DNA from: Sambucus nigra
Taxonomy: Eukaryota > Streptophyta > Magnoliopsida > Dipsacales > Adoxaceae
DNA: 64,000 nt
Reading direction: 5' to 3'
NCBI GenBank assembly: GCA_949130495.1
Contig: OX422208.1
Span: 401,071,885-401,135,884, forward strand
The first letter of the stretch is position 1. Each line of letters opens with the position of its first letter. Shown piece by piece: positions 45,654-58,070 of this stretch. A model generated the notes under the pieces. It was not told where the DNA came from and did no database searches. It was given only the letters and a program-made list of their open reading frames with translations. Made by a program: the position numbers and the translations under genes.

Positions 45654-46600
45654 AAGGACCCAGTAAGTTATTTGCCATCATTTGGAAATACGACTTTCGT
45701 GGTTTGTGGACCCTATCAGTTGAGAAAGTAAGTTCGTAGCCCCCACGGGAAGTTAAATTCCATTACTACTTCACGAGTGTTTGAGTTGATACAGATGGAT
45801 CGTATGGGTACTACTCGTACTGAGAGTTTGGGTGGTAAGAGGTATATCCTCATGATGGTAGTTGATTTATCTCATTATTCGATTATAGGTTTTCTAATAG
45901 AGAAATTTGATGTTGTGGAATTTCTTAAAACCAAGTGTCGTGTCCTAAAAAATCAACACGGAGTCACTATCAATAGGATATGTAGTGACAACGACTCTAA
46001 ATTTAAGGAATCTAAAGTAGATTTTTTCTGTGATAGCCTCAGGATCAAACATGAATTTTTGGTCGTGAAAACTCCTCGGTAAAATGGGATTATTGAGAGA
46101 AAGAATCGAACGATTCAGGAGATGGCTAGATATATGTTTCTAGGTCGTAGAGTTACTAGGAGATTTTGGGCAGAGGCAGTGTCTATCGCATGCCATACGG
46201 TGATTAGGGTTTATCATTGTCCAAACACATTTAAGATGCCTTACAAAGTATGGACTGGAAAGAAGCCCAACCTTTCATATTTTTGTGTCTTTGGGAGAAA
46301 ATGCTACATCATACGGGATAGAGAGGAATTAGAAAAGTTTGACTCCCAAAGTGACGATGGGATATTGTTAGGGTATTCATCGACTAGTAATGCATATCAG
46401 GTTTTTAACCTGAGTATATCTAAGGTTATGGAATCAATAGACGTTACCGTGCAAGATGATAAACCATCAATGCTTGTTCATTCTAACCTTTTGTGTAAGG
46501 ATGATGCACTTCTTGCTGATGATCCTATTGTGCCTCCCACACCTAGGGTGGATCCTACTGCTATCCCAGCAGACAAACATTCTTAGGTTCGTAACAGTTA
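45654..46600 (+). pseudogene. Copia integrase
   Basis: The zinc-binding remnant is CGPYQLRK (near 45710). The core starts ELIQMDRMGTTRTESLGG with the first Asp; ICSDNDSKFKES has the second Asp; GIIERKNRTIQEMAR has the Glu. So the D,D,E triad is still encoded. The C-terminal part includes VWTGKKPNLSYFCVFGRKCY and DGILLGYSSTSNAYQVFN. Stops occur at 45729-45731 and 46080-46082, the second just before the catalytic Glu. Integrates cDNA; not functional here. Confidence 0.88.
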
Positions 46601-46639
46601 TGATCCTTCTTCTATTATAGGAGATCCCACCCTAGGGGT

Positions 46640-47690
46640 TAAGACTCATGCTCAGCTAGAGAACGTGGTTAGCTTTATTTGCTACACGTCTAAAGTTGAG
46701 CTTAAGAACATCACAAAAGCACTCAAGGATGAACACTGGATATCTTCTATGCAGTATGAGTTGCTTCAGTTTAAGAAGAATAAAGCCTGGGATCTAGTCC
46801 CCCAACCTAGTGAGAAGGATGTGATTGGTACCAAGTGGATCTATAAGACCAAGATGAATAAGAATGGTACCATTATCTGAAATAAGACTAGGTTGGTCGC
46901 TCATGGCTACACATAGATAAAGGGTGCAGAATTTGACGTGACATTTGCTCCTATTGTGAGGCTTGAGTCCGTCCGCTTACTACTCATCATCGCATGTCAT
47001 TTGCGCCTCAAGTTATAGCAGATAGATGTCAAGAATGACTTTCTAAATGGAATTCTACAGGAGGAAGTTTTTGTGGAACAACCAAAATGGTTTGAGGACC
47101 CTAATCACCCTGATCACGTCTATTTTTTTATAATGTCCATGTATGGTTTGAAGCAAGCACCTAGTGTTTGGTACGAGAGGCTTATTTCCTATCTCTTATC
47201 CTGTGGCTTCATGAGAGGGGTAGTTGATAAGACGGTGCTTGTTTGGAGAGGAGAAGTTGTTGTTTTGGTTACCCATGTCTATGTGGACGACATAGTCTTT
47301 GGATCCACATACTGTTGACATGATCACGACTTTGAGGAGGAGATGAAGAGTGAGTTCAAGATTATCATGGTTAGTGATCTTAAATTCTTCCTTGGTCTCG
47401 AGGCTCTTCAGCTACAAGATGGTATATTCATCTCCCAATCTAAGTATGCTAGATACATTTCGAAGAAATTTGGTTTAGACTCCGCTAGGCACGCACATAC
47501 CCCGATGAGTACCTCAACAAATCTTAGCAAGGACATTTCAGGCAAGGACCTAGAGAAAACCTTGTATCAGAGTGTGATTGGTAGTCTTCTCTACTTGACT
47601 TCCAGTCATCCTAACATGGACTTTAGTGATGGAGTCTATGCGCAATATCAGGCATCCTAGAAAGAGTCACACTTACACGCTCTTAAATCT
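46640..47690 (+). pseudogene. pol: Copia reverse transcriptase
   Basis: It starts ALKDEHWISSMQYELLQFKK and passes WDLVPQPSEKDVIGTKWIY and RLVAHGYT (stop where Gln is usual). QIDVKNDFLNGILQEEVFVEQP has DVK...FLNG as in copia RT, and MYGLKQAPSVWYERL follows. The catalytic box YVDDIVFGST lies at about 47280-47310 with both Asp present. Then FFLGLEALQLQDGIFISQSK and YARYISKKFGLDSARHAHTP. Stops at 46878-46880, 46915, 47317 and 47660. Confidence 0.9.
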
Positions 47691-48139
47691 ATTATCACTT
47701 ATGTGGTGGGACTTTCTCATTTGGCATTTAGTATTCCTTTGATACTGATGACTGTTTATCCTCCTATTCAGATGCCAATTGGGATGGTAATGCAGATAGA
47801 TGTAGGAGCACTTCTGGTGGGTGTTTCTTCTTTGGTTATTCTCTTGTCTCTTGGTTGAGAAAGAAGCAAAAATCCATCTCTTTATCCATTGTGGAGGTTG
47901 AGTGCATAGCCGTCAAGAGTTGTTGCATGGAACTTTTGTGGATGAAGCAGCTATTGGAGGATTATGGGATATCACAGGACACCATTACTATTTCCTGTGA
48001 TAACACGAACGCGATACACATATCCCGTAATCTAGTCCAGCATTCACACACAAAGCGCATTCGGATACACGATCACTTTATCCATGAGCTTGTTGAAGAA
48101 AATGTCGTATCCTTGAGTTTTGTTTCTATCGACCTCTAG
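47691..48139 (+). pseudogene. Copia RNase H
   Basis: SYSDANWDGNADRCRSTSG gives the first acidic residue (about 47765-47820). SWLRKKQKSISLSIVEVECI and CDNTNAIHISRNLVQHSHTK follow, then IRIHDHFIHELVEENVVSL, and a stop at 48137. This is the standard end of copia pol. Frameshifts near 47740 and 47850. Confidence 0.88.
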
Positions 48140-49797
48140 TTAGTCGAAATTTGACGAAGCCTTTAGACACCCTTAGATTCGAAAGTCTTCGGAAGTCTTT
48201 AGGAATTTGGAAAGTTGACTGAGGGGTGGTTCCATGTCTAGAGTAGGATGCATTTTTCATGTTTATATCATATGATTCCTATCTCTAGATTGTATCATTT
48301 TAATCATTGTTGTTTTGTTTTATTTTTTCCTTATTTTGTCAAAAAATATAAAAAGATCTTTATTTTTTTGAAAAATCAAAAAAGATTTTATTTTTAATAA
48401 ATTTTTTAAAAAATACAAAAAGAGTTGTGTATTTTGTTTACACCATTTATGGATGAACATTTATGATAGCCATGGTCACAACTTCATTCCATATTCCACG
48501 TGACTGTTGATAGTGTTTTGAGATGCTACATCATTTCATCCACGTGGTTTATAATGTGTGGAGTCATTAAGATGCGATTAGTGATGTCTTCTACATGTTT
48601 AACTCCTTATCTGCTTTACAGCACACATGCACGGCATTAATTGAGTATTGTACTTTTCTATCACATGTTGGCTTCAGTGTTTCCATCTCAATTATGTCTA
48701 TACAACTAACTAAATGCAATAAAATATGACAAGATATTAGTGCATGTAAGAACCGTTGCAACGAGTTTATGTGAATTTGAAAAATGGGGAAGGGCTACGA
48801 AAGGTACTCATTTATCCATTACAATTAAGCCACCATTTAAATCGGACCAAAAAATAGTGTGGAAAAAACAGAAGCCACAGTCCAAAGAGGTTGAAAAGAT
48901 CTTGAAAAAAAATTCATAAGGCAATAAAAAGAAAAATATGCCAAAAAGTGGGCCAATAGTTTTTAGTTTCATCACCTCAAAAGAAAATAAAAATCATTAT
49001 TATTTATTGAGGGAGTTTGGATGTAATATCAAGTGGGTTTGCACGTCCTTGAAAGTTGTGAAAAAGCATTACATAATTTTTGACGTTATGGGTGTCGAAA
49101 TCACTTTGAGCTTTGATTTGTTGATTTGATTGAGTCAATTTCTTATAATTCCACCATTTTTACACTTGAGGAAGATACTGACTTCATTCATTAAGAATAT
49201 ACAAAATTCTTCGTGCACATATGTTATGTTTGTATGCATTTCTTTTCCTATCGAATTTGTTCACACCCCTACATTTCCTTTATCATCAACTTGGTTATTT
49301 TCGTGTTGTTTCATGGTGTGATTTTTTGTTTTGAAAAATTCAAAAAGAGAAAGTTTAATTACCTTGTGACATTCTCCATTTACATTGATGAGTTTTCTTC
49401 ATATTTATTTGTTTGGGAACATCACAAAAAGGGGGAGAACGAATTATGGGGGAGATTTGCATGTTTGAGATTATAACGATTTGATTGTTCTTAATTGATA
49501 TTGATTTCTTCTTATCATTATTTTTTCAAATTGTTGCGCGTCATCGGTATTGTTTATTGTCTCATGTGTGTAGGTACCAAAGTTGAGGATTATTTTTGTA
49601 CACCCTGATGATAACAAAGAAAGATTGAAGAAGTTGAAGAATTGAAGATGTTGAAGTCCTTTTAAAGAATTATTATTTAGTATTTCCAGTTTTTGGGTTT
49701 AATGGGGATATTAAATTTTATGTCATTTGTTTTGAATTTGGGTAGCATAATTCGTATAGTTTTTATGTATGTACCGGCATAAACATAGGGAGAGATT
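48140..49797 (+). other. Post-pol 3' region of the second copia
   Basis: Non-coding, with AT-rich runs of AAAAAATACAAAAAGA type (48340-48430), then blocks shared in order with the minus-strand copia (24100-24780 reversed). The PPT-like ACAAAAAGGGGGAGAA lies at 49424-49439. A final PPT AAACATAGGGAGAGATT directly precedes the 3' LTR at 49798. Some Sireviruses encode an env-like ORF here; I see none. Confidence 0.75.
49423..49438 (+). promoter_or_regulatory. Sirevirus-type polypurine tract
   Basis: CACAAAAAGGGGGAGA, 360 bp before the 3' LTR, in addition to the terminal PPT at 49781-49797. Confidence 0.7.
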
Positions 49798-50739
49798 TGT
49801 AAGGGCGTGATTTTATAAATGTCGGTTTAGAATCTAGGAAGTTTTTTATGTGTCCTAGATCATAGTTAGTATGTCTGATACTGTTACATTTGGCACATCA
49901 ACGCATTCATCCATGATGGCCTTGATCCAAAGTTATCATGCTCTCACTATCTTCATACGTGTGTAGTGCAGCCTCACCAAGCGTCTTGCAACATGCGCCT
50001 TCAACATTCAACATTCCCACTACTCCACTCGCATTTATGGTAAAATAATTATTATGGAGTTTTTAATGGTTACATAATTATTTGGGAGTTTTTAGAAAAT
50101 ATTTTTCAAGGTTTCAAAATGTTTTACTTCGCAGAAGGAATTTATTCTATGTGTAGAGGCGAGAAAAAATTTGACGCTGATGTCGTTCAAGCAGCATGCA
50201 GACGTCGCGCGAAGTCCTTCAAGCGACTGAGCTTCTCGTTCGAGCGATAGGCCTCTATCATTTAGAAGTCTTATACATACACATTTCAACCTTCTCTTTC
50301 AGCAGAACCGTTGCATATTTCAGACTTCGTTTTTAAGGTTTTTAACCCTTTTGATTACAAAAATACTTCCCCAAAACATATGTGAATCCATATAAACCTA
50401 AGGCTGATTATTCTACTCATCTGGAGTATTATTGTGGAGAAAAAGGTTGTTCTCCATTGTTGAATTGGAGCTCCTGCGGGATCTCTTGCTGACGATGCCG
50501 AACTGACGCCTACGAGTATTCATGTGGAACTGTATTTCTCTGTAATTGTAAGTGTTACGAATTATATTGAAATAAAATAAAAATTGCCCCTTTTGGGGAT
50601 TTTTCCTCATATTGTGATTGCTTTGCATGCTTAATTTATTTTATTTGTCAATCACAATTTTTGCAAGAGTTAGGGTGTTTGAAATAAAAAGTGGAATTTA
50701 ATCAAACAAGTTTAATCATTAATTGTTGGGGCACTCTCA
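49798..50739 (+). repeat. 3' LTR of the second copia
   Basis: 942 bp, TGTAAGGGCGTG to GGGGCACTCTCA. It is shorter than the 5' LTR mainly because the part holding the TATA box is missing (sequence jumps from CTATCATTT to AGAAGTC at 50262). Confidence 0.9.
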
Positions 50740-51901
50740 AATGGGACCCATATCCATTACTATCAATGATCTTAGCAACATTCTTCGGCAATCAGTAAGG
50801 TTTCCTTGTGTGAAATTCCTTTTCACCTTTCATTCCCATCATTCTCATACCCAATTTATCAAAAACCTCATTCTCTTTCATCCAACATTCATCCCAACTT
50901 GCAAGGAAGCTCATCGAGGATCAAGGACAAGCTCCGAGTCTCCAAAGAAGGTCCAAATATCCTTCTCTCTTTTAAATTTCTTTATTTTGGAATTCGTTAT
51001 ATAAATTCTCAATTTAGCTTTTATTTTAGATCATAAACATTAATAAATCATCCTTTATTAGTTATATTGCACATAATTTATTTTCTATAAAAATTAAAAA
51101 CAAAGAAAACGAGGGTTACATCTAAAAATTTCGACGAGAATCTTCATCACATTTTCTCAAAAGTAAGAATATATTTTCTATATACACACATATAAAAAAA
51201 TCCCTTGGAATAATTGGGATAAACCCCACCCTTGTACCACATGAAAATTACGTGGGCTTTGATGCCTTTATAGGCTACGTATGTCTCGGGATAAAATTGG
51301 AGAGTCGAGTCCTATTTTCTTATTTTTTTATTTTTATGATTTTTCCTATTTTATCCATATACTATTCATATATATCATACTCGTGATTCATACTTACGTC
51401 TTATCTAATATATATTACCGTTTCATCACAAGGATCAATATCTCGGTAAGCGCACACATCATATTTTTCTAATTATTATTGTGGGAACATTCCTATGGAC
51501 GACCTCACTCCATCATTTCTCTGATGAGAGTTGACCAATTACAATCTCCACTTATACATACATGCACACACACTTCACGGAGAATTAAGGAAAATAGTAA
51601 CATAAGCCCATGAGAGGCCGAAAGGGTGGTAGGGGTGTCTAACCCCTTCCCATTCCGTAACATAGCCCCAGAACCTCTAAATTATGGATTTCTCTTGCAT
51701 CAGTTTGTCTTTGATGCCGCTCTATCTAGGCGACGACATGTTATTTTGCCTTTGTCGTGCAAAATACCATCTCTTTTCATCACCCCAAACCCTACGACGG
51801 TTGAAGCAGCCCCTGATGTAGCAAGTGGTGCGGGGGCTTTATGTCTCCCTCTTTTCCCCTGAAAGCAGCTGGGGATGCGGAAGATCTTGGGATGGACACA
51901 G

Positions 51902-51919
51902 TGGAAACTCCATTTGGGA
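51902..51919 (+). promoter_or_regulatory. Primer-binding site of the Tat-like element (probable)
   Basis: TGGAAACTCCATTTGGGA, one base after the LTR end. It resembles the TGGCGACTCC(A/G)CTGGGGA site found after LTRs of Tat/Ogre elements. Confidence 0.5.
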
Positions 51920-53399
51920 GTGGCTTAAGAGGGCTAGACTCTGTTTGCATGGGTGTTATTATTTTCAGTTTCTGTGTGTATCAACCTACATGTATGTTCA
52001 CTTTTTCTCCTCTATTATTTCTTGTATATATCTACCTTATGTTTATATCACCTATCACTGACTTCTCACTTCACACACTTGTAAAAATCTCCATGTACAC
52101 CTCACACTACTTACACTTGTATAAAGGTTCATTTATACTCATATTCTTTACACACCACTTATAATATCCATGCTTAGGTTTCACTAGCACACACCTCCGA
52201 TTATCACACTTATCCATGATCACTCACACTTATCACACGCCACTTGTAGTTAATCCATGCTTAGATTCAGTACCACTTATAGATATTTTCACATCACTCA
52301 CTCACGTATCCATGCTTAGTGTAATCTTCATACTCCATGCTCTATTTACTTTTCATAATACTTGTACATTCTCCCTTATTAGTATAGTACTCATGCTAAA
52401 TAAAATACTCTCTCCATAATATACTAATAAAAAATCTTGCATTTTGCACACTACATCACCAAGAGCATGGATATTGACCAAATTGTTATCCCGTACTGGG
52501 GGGTCACTTTATGATGGGCGCTGGTCAGACAGGTCGTGGTTATCTTAAGCAATATGACTCTCACCTTCCATTGGCCAAGTACCATCGATATATATCGAGC
52601 AGTTCCCCACGCATCATACCGCTTGACCGAATTATGACAGCAGGTATATAACATGGAACTCGTTCAGGTACATCGAGTATATCAAAATATCTCTCACACT
52701 TATTTTCCCCACAAAGTATATTGTCAGGAAATTCATGTACACTCAGGTATATCAAATGGCTTATCCACACGTGCTGATTGCCCTAAAAAGCAAGACGTAT
52801 ATCGTGGAAGTCATGACAAAGGGGGGAACCTTTAGACTTATCCAACAACTATATACCTTCATATAGGCGTCAAACCCAGGGCATTCATATTTAGTTTGCC
52901 AGTTACTTCCCGAAGCTATGTCGAAATACTTAGTCGGTACGCCACCTAATGTTTTGTGCCATTTCATCTTTTCCCAAAATGGGACCCTATCCATAAGCGT
53001 GATTATAAGTCAAACCTTGTTTTACATATTTTTTTACCCAATTTTTCCTAGGCTCGAGTCCTGTTCGACATTTCTTTTTTTATTTAGGTAAACCTAATAC
53101 AAGTGAAATATAAACGTAATAATAATCATATTGAGACTTTTCTCTCGTTTTTCCTTCGTCCTTACAAAAAATACCCAAAGCATTTTTCTCCTCTCTTATC
53201 AAAATATTAAAATCATTTTGGCATCCTCTTTCCAAAAAAATATCAAAAACTCTTTCCTTTTTGTTCTAAAAGATTCTTCCCTTTTTACTTCAAAAATAAA
53301 TTTGAATCATTTATCCTCTCAAGTCCAACCCTTGTCTTGGCTCCCTATGGCATTCGATATTCCGTAGAATCTCCCCGAAGCTCTGTCAATTCTCCAGCT
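51920..53399 (+). other. Leader region of the Tat-like element
   Basis: About 1.5 kb without a recognisable domain. Near 52160-52330 three copies of ATCCATGCTTAG (52168, 52254, 52310) lie among CACTTATCACAC-type words. From 53130 a Phe/Ser-rich open frame leads towards gag. No function assigned. Confidence 0.55.
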
Positions 53400-54650
53400 A
53401 CTTCCTTCGAGTTCATAATCCACCTTCACCAACTTTCCATGGAAAATGTTGATCAAGTTTCGAATGTGCAGCTTGATTTGATTACGATTCTAGTCTAACT
53501 TACTGCCAAGATTGACAACCTTTAAATTGAGGTTCATGAAATGTAGCAAACCCGAGTACCCGAGCCTATTTGGGCCCCCAAAAGAATATCAGCACACTCC
53601 ACGTGCCCCTCCTGCCAATGGGCCACCACCATCTCGGCTCCTTATGCCAAACCTTACCCAGCCAAGAGATAATCTTCTAGTGCCTATCGATCCGAAGGAA
53701 GAAGAGTTGAACATGGTCAAGGAGGATCTTAATCTGTTAACCAAGTCCAAATCTCTAAGAACTACATGGATTATACCTATATGTCTCCCTACTATAAATC
53801 AAGGCTACTGAATAAATTCAAGATGCCCAGCATTAAGAAGTTTAGAGGTAGCGGTCCCCCAATTATTCATCTCTGAAGTTACCACCAAGATAAGACTCTC
53901 CTAGGTGCCTCAGAGGAAATAATGGCCTAAATGTTCCAACAAACTTAGAACGACAACGCACTTCCCTAGTTCCTATCCCTCGAGGAATCCAAAATTCGTA
54001 GTTGAAAAGATGTTGCTCGTGAATTCATGTGATAGTGAAAATGAAAAGAGGAGTTGGAGGTTACACACCGTGATTTAGAACTTCTAAAAAAAATAAATAA
54101 ATTGTTAGTAATTTCATAGCAAGGTAGAGGGAGAAAGCGTCCACCATGACCAACCGGCCTTCTGAAGAGAAGTAAGTCAATATTGTGAAGAAAAACTTCT
54201 TACCTCATGTTCGAGTGATGATGGGAGGACAATACTACCCCTATTTTCAAGCCCTCTGGGAAGAAGGAGTAGAGATTGAAGAAAGTATTATCAAGACAGA
54301 AGTTGGACCAAAGAAAGTATACGGAAAGTTTACTCCAAGAAAATATGAAAAAATTGCTACAGTCTCGACCATCAACAACATGTCACAGCTTGCTACCTCT
54401 TGAGTGCCAGAAAGTCATGCCAACCCAGTTAGAAAGGAATACACCGAGCTTCATGCTTCCCTCTCCAAAGTCTACCAAGCCTTATTGGGCCAAAATCTCA
54501 TCAAGCCATTGAACCCTCGTCCATTACCAACTCCACTTCCCCAAAATTTTAAACTCGATTCCCATTGTGATTTCGATCAAAACATTGGCTATACCACTTA
54601 TCAGTGCTTCCACGTTCGAAATCTAATCCAATGTCTGATTGACTAGGGTG
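53400..54650 (+). pseudogene. gag: gag of the Tat-like element
   Basis: Readable blocks: PEYPSLFGPPKEYQHTPRAP (from 53530); FKMPSIKKFRGSGPPIIHL (53818-53875), the conserved entry of Tat gag; LEESKIRS and DVAREFM near 53980-54025 in the retrotransposon gag domain. Then MMGGQYYPYFQALWEEGVEI (54220) and QNFKLDSHCDFDQNIGYTTY (54540-54600), a zinc-knuckle-like C-x-F...GYTTYQCFH block followed by VRNLIQCLID. Numerous stops and frameshifts. Gag forms particles. Confidence 0.75.
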
Positions 54651-55639
54651 TTATTTTCCCACCAGCCAATCCTAAGCCAAACACCACTCACAATCCCCTC
54701 CCGAATCATACGAATGCTATATTCCTAGAAAATGACCCGGAATTCGACCAATCGACCCAGATTGTACCTAGAAAATCACCCATTATATCCATATATTCAC
54801 CCAAATCCCTTAAAGTCTGCCCATATTTTCCCCTACATCCTAACTGTTTTGCCGACCAAGCTCTGTCACTTCTTACAAGGGCATCTATTATCGTTGGTAC
54901 TCATTCTATAGGAAAAGATATGAAATTTCCAGCGGTACTGAACTAGCTTCTAGAGTTTGGGCTAAAATTACCCCATAAAATTACCATTGACTACCAAATG
55001 TTCAACATCTTGTTCATGGAAGCCCTAAAGTAGGCTCGCGAGTCAGATAATTAGGCAGTTTCCCTTTATGAAGTCGGCTTAAATGATTCAGTTTAGATCA
55101 TGGCAGACTTATTTCGATAGATCGATGAGATTTATAGTATATATGAGCTATATAGCACTTTAAAACTACAAGGGTGATTGATCCTTTCATTTCGGCATCT
55201 CCCCGTTGAGTGTGAGGATCTATATAAAGAAGACATGAAAGTTGTGGAATGCATTGACTTTTCATGGAAAGATGACATCGTTGCTACTGGATGGGGAAAT
55301 GAATTTAATAATTCAGATGAAGAGTCAAGCCAGGAAAAGTTTAGCCCAGTGATCAGTGTATTTGGGATGATATCATTTGAGGATCTTCTAGGAGAGATCA
55401 ACAAAAGGGTCGAGGAGTCCGAAATAAATGAAAAAATGGGGTTTATATTCTTCCCGTCTTCTATGAACCATATGAAAAGATCTGAGAGGCAGTACCAGAG
55501 TCCAAACACTCAATCTATAATGACGGATAAAGGAAAAGGTGTTGTTGAGAAATTCCCCATATCGAAAATGACCATCAAGGAGAGCAAGATCCTCAACCAG
55601 TTTAAGAAAACTCAAGCTAACATTACTTTATGGGGACTC
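54651..55639 (+). pseudogene. Gag-protease linker of the Tat-like element
   Basis: PPANPKPNTTHNPLPNH at 54658 matches the usual linker after the knuckle in Tat gag. The 157-residue open frame 55178-55651 (VECEDLYKEDMKVVECIDFS, then EFNNSDEESSQEKFSPVISV) lies in the region before the protease, and I do not recognise a domain in it. Stops occur at 55032, 55054 and 55118. Confidence 0.5.
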
Positions 55640-56470
55640 TTCATGTCTTGACAACTCCATCGAAATTCCTTGATCAAATTGCTTACCGAGCCCGCTGCCC
55701 CTCCTTCCACCACTCCAGAAGAAAGAGTGAACCTGGTTAGATCCTTAACCTCTACTACAATGCTCTCCTTCTCTGAGGAAGAAATCCCTAAGTTCGATCC
55801 TAATCATAATTATGCCCTCAATATCTCCATTAAGGTAATATAGAAGATAGTCCCACTATCACTCGTCAAAAATGTATTAGTACTCAATATTTGCAAGTTA
55901 AGAACCCTCAACTGCTTAGGTTTGAAGGTAAGTGACCTTGCTCCAACTTTCGTCGTGGTGGGTGATTATGACAATACTCGTCAAGAGGTGATGGGATCTA
56001 TAAATCTTATAATAAAGACTGGCCGTATAAATCCAGTTATTGAGTCCTAAGTCCTTAACATACCGGCTTGTTTCAATCTATATCTCAATCAACCATGGAT
56101 TCACAGCATCAACCGGGTATCTTCATCTTTTTATTAGAAACTGAAGTTCTTCACTAAGAGGCAGTTCATTACCATTTTGGACGATGATGATAATACCGAG
56201 AATGTGACCACTAGTAACCCGGTACCAGAGAAACAACATAGGGTGAATGATATGCTTATGTCTGGTTTTCGAGTGGAACCACTTCCCCTCCCAACAAGGG
56301 ATTATTTCCAAGACAGATTCTATCCATAGCACAACCCTGACAACAATGTGAATGTGATACAAATGTTCAAGAATATGCACTTCATGCTCAGACTGGAACT
56401 AGGACGATGACAATAGTGAATATTGTAATGCATAGTCCTAAATAAGGAGTTTCCTCCATGTGGCCTGGGT
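55640..56470 (+). pseudogene. Retropepsin-like protease of the Tat-like element (active site lost)
   Basis: The block LSFSEEEIPKFDPNHNYALN (55770) precedes the protease as in Tat elements. The active-site region reads SLVKNVLVLNICKL, where the family has L-(I/V)-D-(N/D)-G-S-S-L-N. Asp and Gly are both gone. Downstream NTRQEVMGSINLIIKTGRIN and FNLYLNQPWIHSINRVSSSF are well preserved. Then KLKFFTKRQFITILDDDD. Stops at 55843, 56048 and 56135. The region ends with GLGYQPSQEEL (56465), a G-patch-like word found in Tat polyproteins. Confidence 0.75.
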
Positions 56471-58070
56471 TATCAACCATCACAAGAGGAACTTAGAATG
56501 CTCCGCTAACCCCGATTGAAGAGAATGTTAAGAAATTCCAAGATTGTTATAGGAGACTCCTTAAACAAAATATTCATCAAAGAGGGTCAAGATTTTCTCT
56601 TTTGTGGCTTTCCTGAATCATGGTATGATTATGCGGATAAGAAGATAAAGACAGGAATGGAGATCTTCTTGCAAGACATATACTCATGGGTCTAAAGTTC
56701 CCAGCATCATGTGCAATCACTCGTTGAGAACACTGTAGTTATTATCGAGGTTTATGAGGGAAGTGAATCCGAGGACTTATTTAATTTGCAGACACTAGGG
56801 ATAACACTATGCATAATCCAATCGGGTGCTACATCGTCGAATCCATCCATCCTGATCAAGAATACTAATGCACCCCTCCTCAACTGGAATGATATACCAC
56901 TTCCACCAGCTGAAATGAAACCCAACCCAAATGTTTATCCTATCTCATATTCTTTTGTTGTTCCTCCTTGTTCTGATCATAATGTAATCGAGACCACCTT
57001 TGATGAGGTGCTCAATGATGTTTTTCCCAAGAGTGAAATAAATAAATATTTTGAGTATCTTACTGTGCCTTACATTAATTGTCTTGATTTTAATAAACCT
57101 CTTGATGATGATGATTTTAAAAATGAAAAATTCTTAATAGATCTTAATAAGGTTAATAATAAACAACATAACCGCATTCAAATTAATGAGGATGCAACTA
57201 TTGTTATTAATCTCGGTTCTAGTAGCCAATTGCATGAGATCAGAATAAGTTTCACCCTTGACGTGTATGAGCACGCGATATTCGAAGAAATATTGAAGGA
57301 ATTCGTAGACGTATTCGCGTGGATGGTTCTATGACGACATGCTCGACATCGATCTCAAGATAGCTCAATACGAGATTAAGATTAAAGAAGAGGTGGTCAA
57401 GTAGTTGAATGTAGGCTTCATTCGAGTGATCGAATATCCCATATGGTTAGCCAACATTGTACACGTGTAAAAATCTGGAGGAAAGGTACGTATGTGTGTC
57501 GATTATTTAGATTTTAACAAAGCCTCTTTGAAAGACGATTACTCACTGCTCAATATCCACATGATCGTGGACAACATGTCTTATCATGCTCTCAAGTCAT
57601 TAATTGATGGGTTTTCCAGATATAATCAGATCAAGATGCACCCTGACTATAAAAAAACTACATTCATCACCCTTGGGGAACCTTTTGTTACATAGTATGC
57701 CATTACGTCTAAAAAATGCAGGGGCTACCTACCAAAGGTCTACCACGACCATCTTAATACATAAGGAGGTTGAGGTCTACATGGATGATATGATCATTAA
57801 GTCTAAGACTTGGGAAGGTCATGTTCTCCCTCTCCAAAAGTTTTTCGAATGACTGCGATGATACCAGATGCGACTTGACCCACATAAATGTGTTTTTGGC
57901 ATTACCAAAGGAAAGGTTTGGGGATTCATGGTTAGCGAGAAAGGGATTGAAGCAGATCCTGCCAAAATAAAATCCATACTCAAAATTCCACCACTCCAAA
58001 CGGATAAGGAAGTCTGGAGGTTCTTGGGAAATTACATTATATCAGCCAGTTCATCAATAAATTGACTATT
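56471..58070 (+). pseudogene. pol: Reverse transcriptase of the Tat-like element
   Basis: The N-terminal linker is the 207-residue open frame 56711-57334, ending EEILKEFVDVFAWM, the usual Tat entry to RT. Then VRMCVDYLDFNKASLKDDYS (57486) and SLIDGFSRYNQIKMHPDYKK, TTFITLGEPFV, LRLKNAGATYQRSTT. The catalytic YMDD lies at 57778-57789 (VYMDDMIIKSKT). Next MRLDPHKCVFGITKGKVWGF and WRFLGNYI. Stops near 57334, 57467, 57695 and 57852. All main RT motifs survive in pieces. Confidence 0.85.

Larger units (their letters stand above)
42008..50739 (+). mobile_element. Sirevirus-like Ty1/copia element, complete layout, decayed
   Basis: LTRs are 42008-43015 and 49798-50739. The PBS TTGGTATCAGAGCC follows the 5' LTR by two bases. 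Order: gag (UBN2 domain, zinc knuckle, coiled coil, second knuckle), protease, pre-integrase knuckle, integrase, RT, RNase H, then 1.65 kb of non-coding sequence with an A5G5AGA PPT. IN before RT defines copia; the long 3' region and PPT type point to Sirevirus. LTR differences of about 15% by eye make it old. A target duplication is not convincing (gaaag/aatgg). Confidence 0.88.
40905..51900 (+). repeat. 5' LTR of the Tat-like element, split by a copia
   Basis: LTR parts are 40905-42007 and 50740-51900, about 2,264 bp joined. It starts TGTAGAGACCACATTATAGG and ends GGATGGACACA. Subrepeats lie at 41030-41840, a TATA box at 41973-41984 and the GCCTTTATAGGCTACGTA word near 51266. It matches the solo LTR over its whole length. 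Confidence 0.82.

Noticed and set aside
42003..50744. Target duplication of the second copia (gaaag/aatgg)
   Set aside because: Only two of five bases agree; not reported as a duplication.
52051..53000. Possible coding or tRNA-like structure in the Tat leader
   Set aside because: No domain, no cloverleaf with TTCRANNC box in the right place; left as leader.
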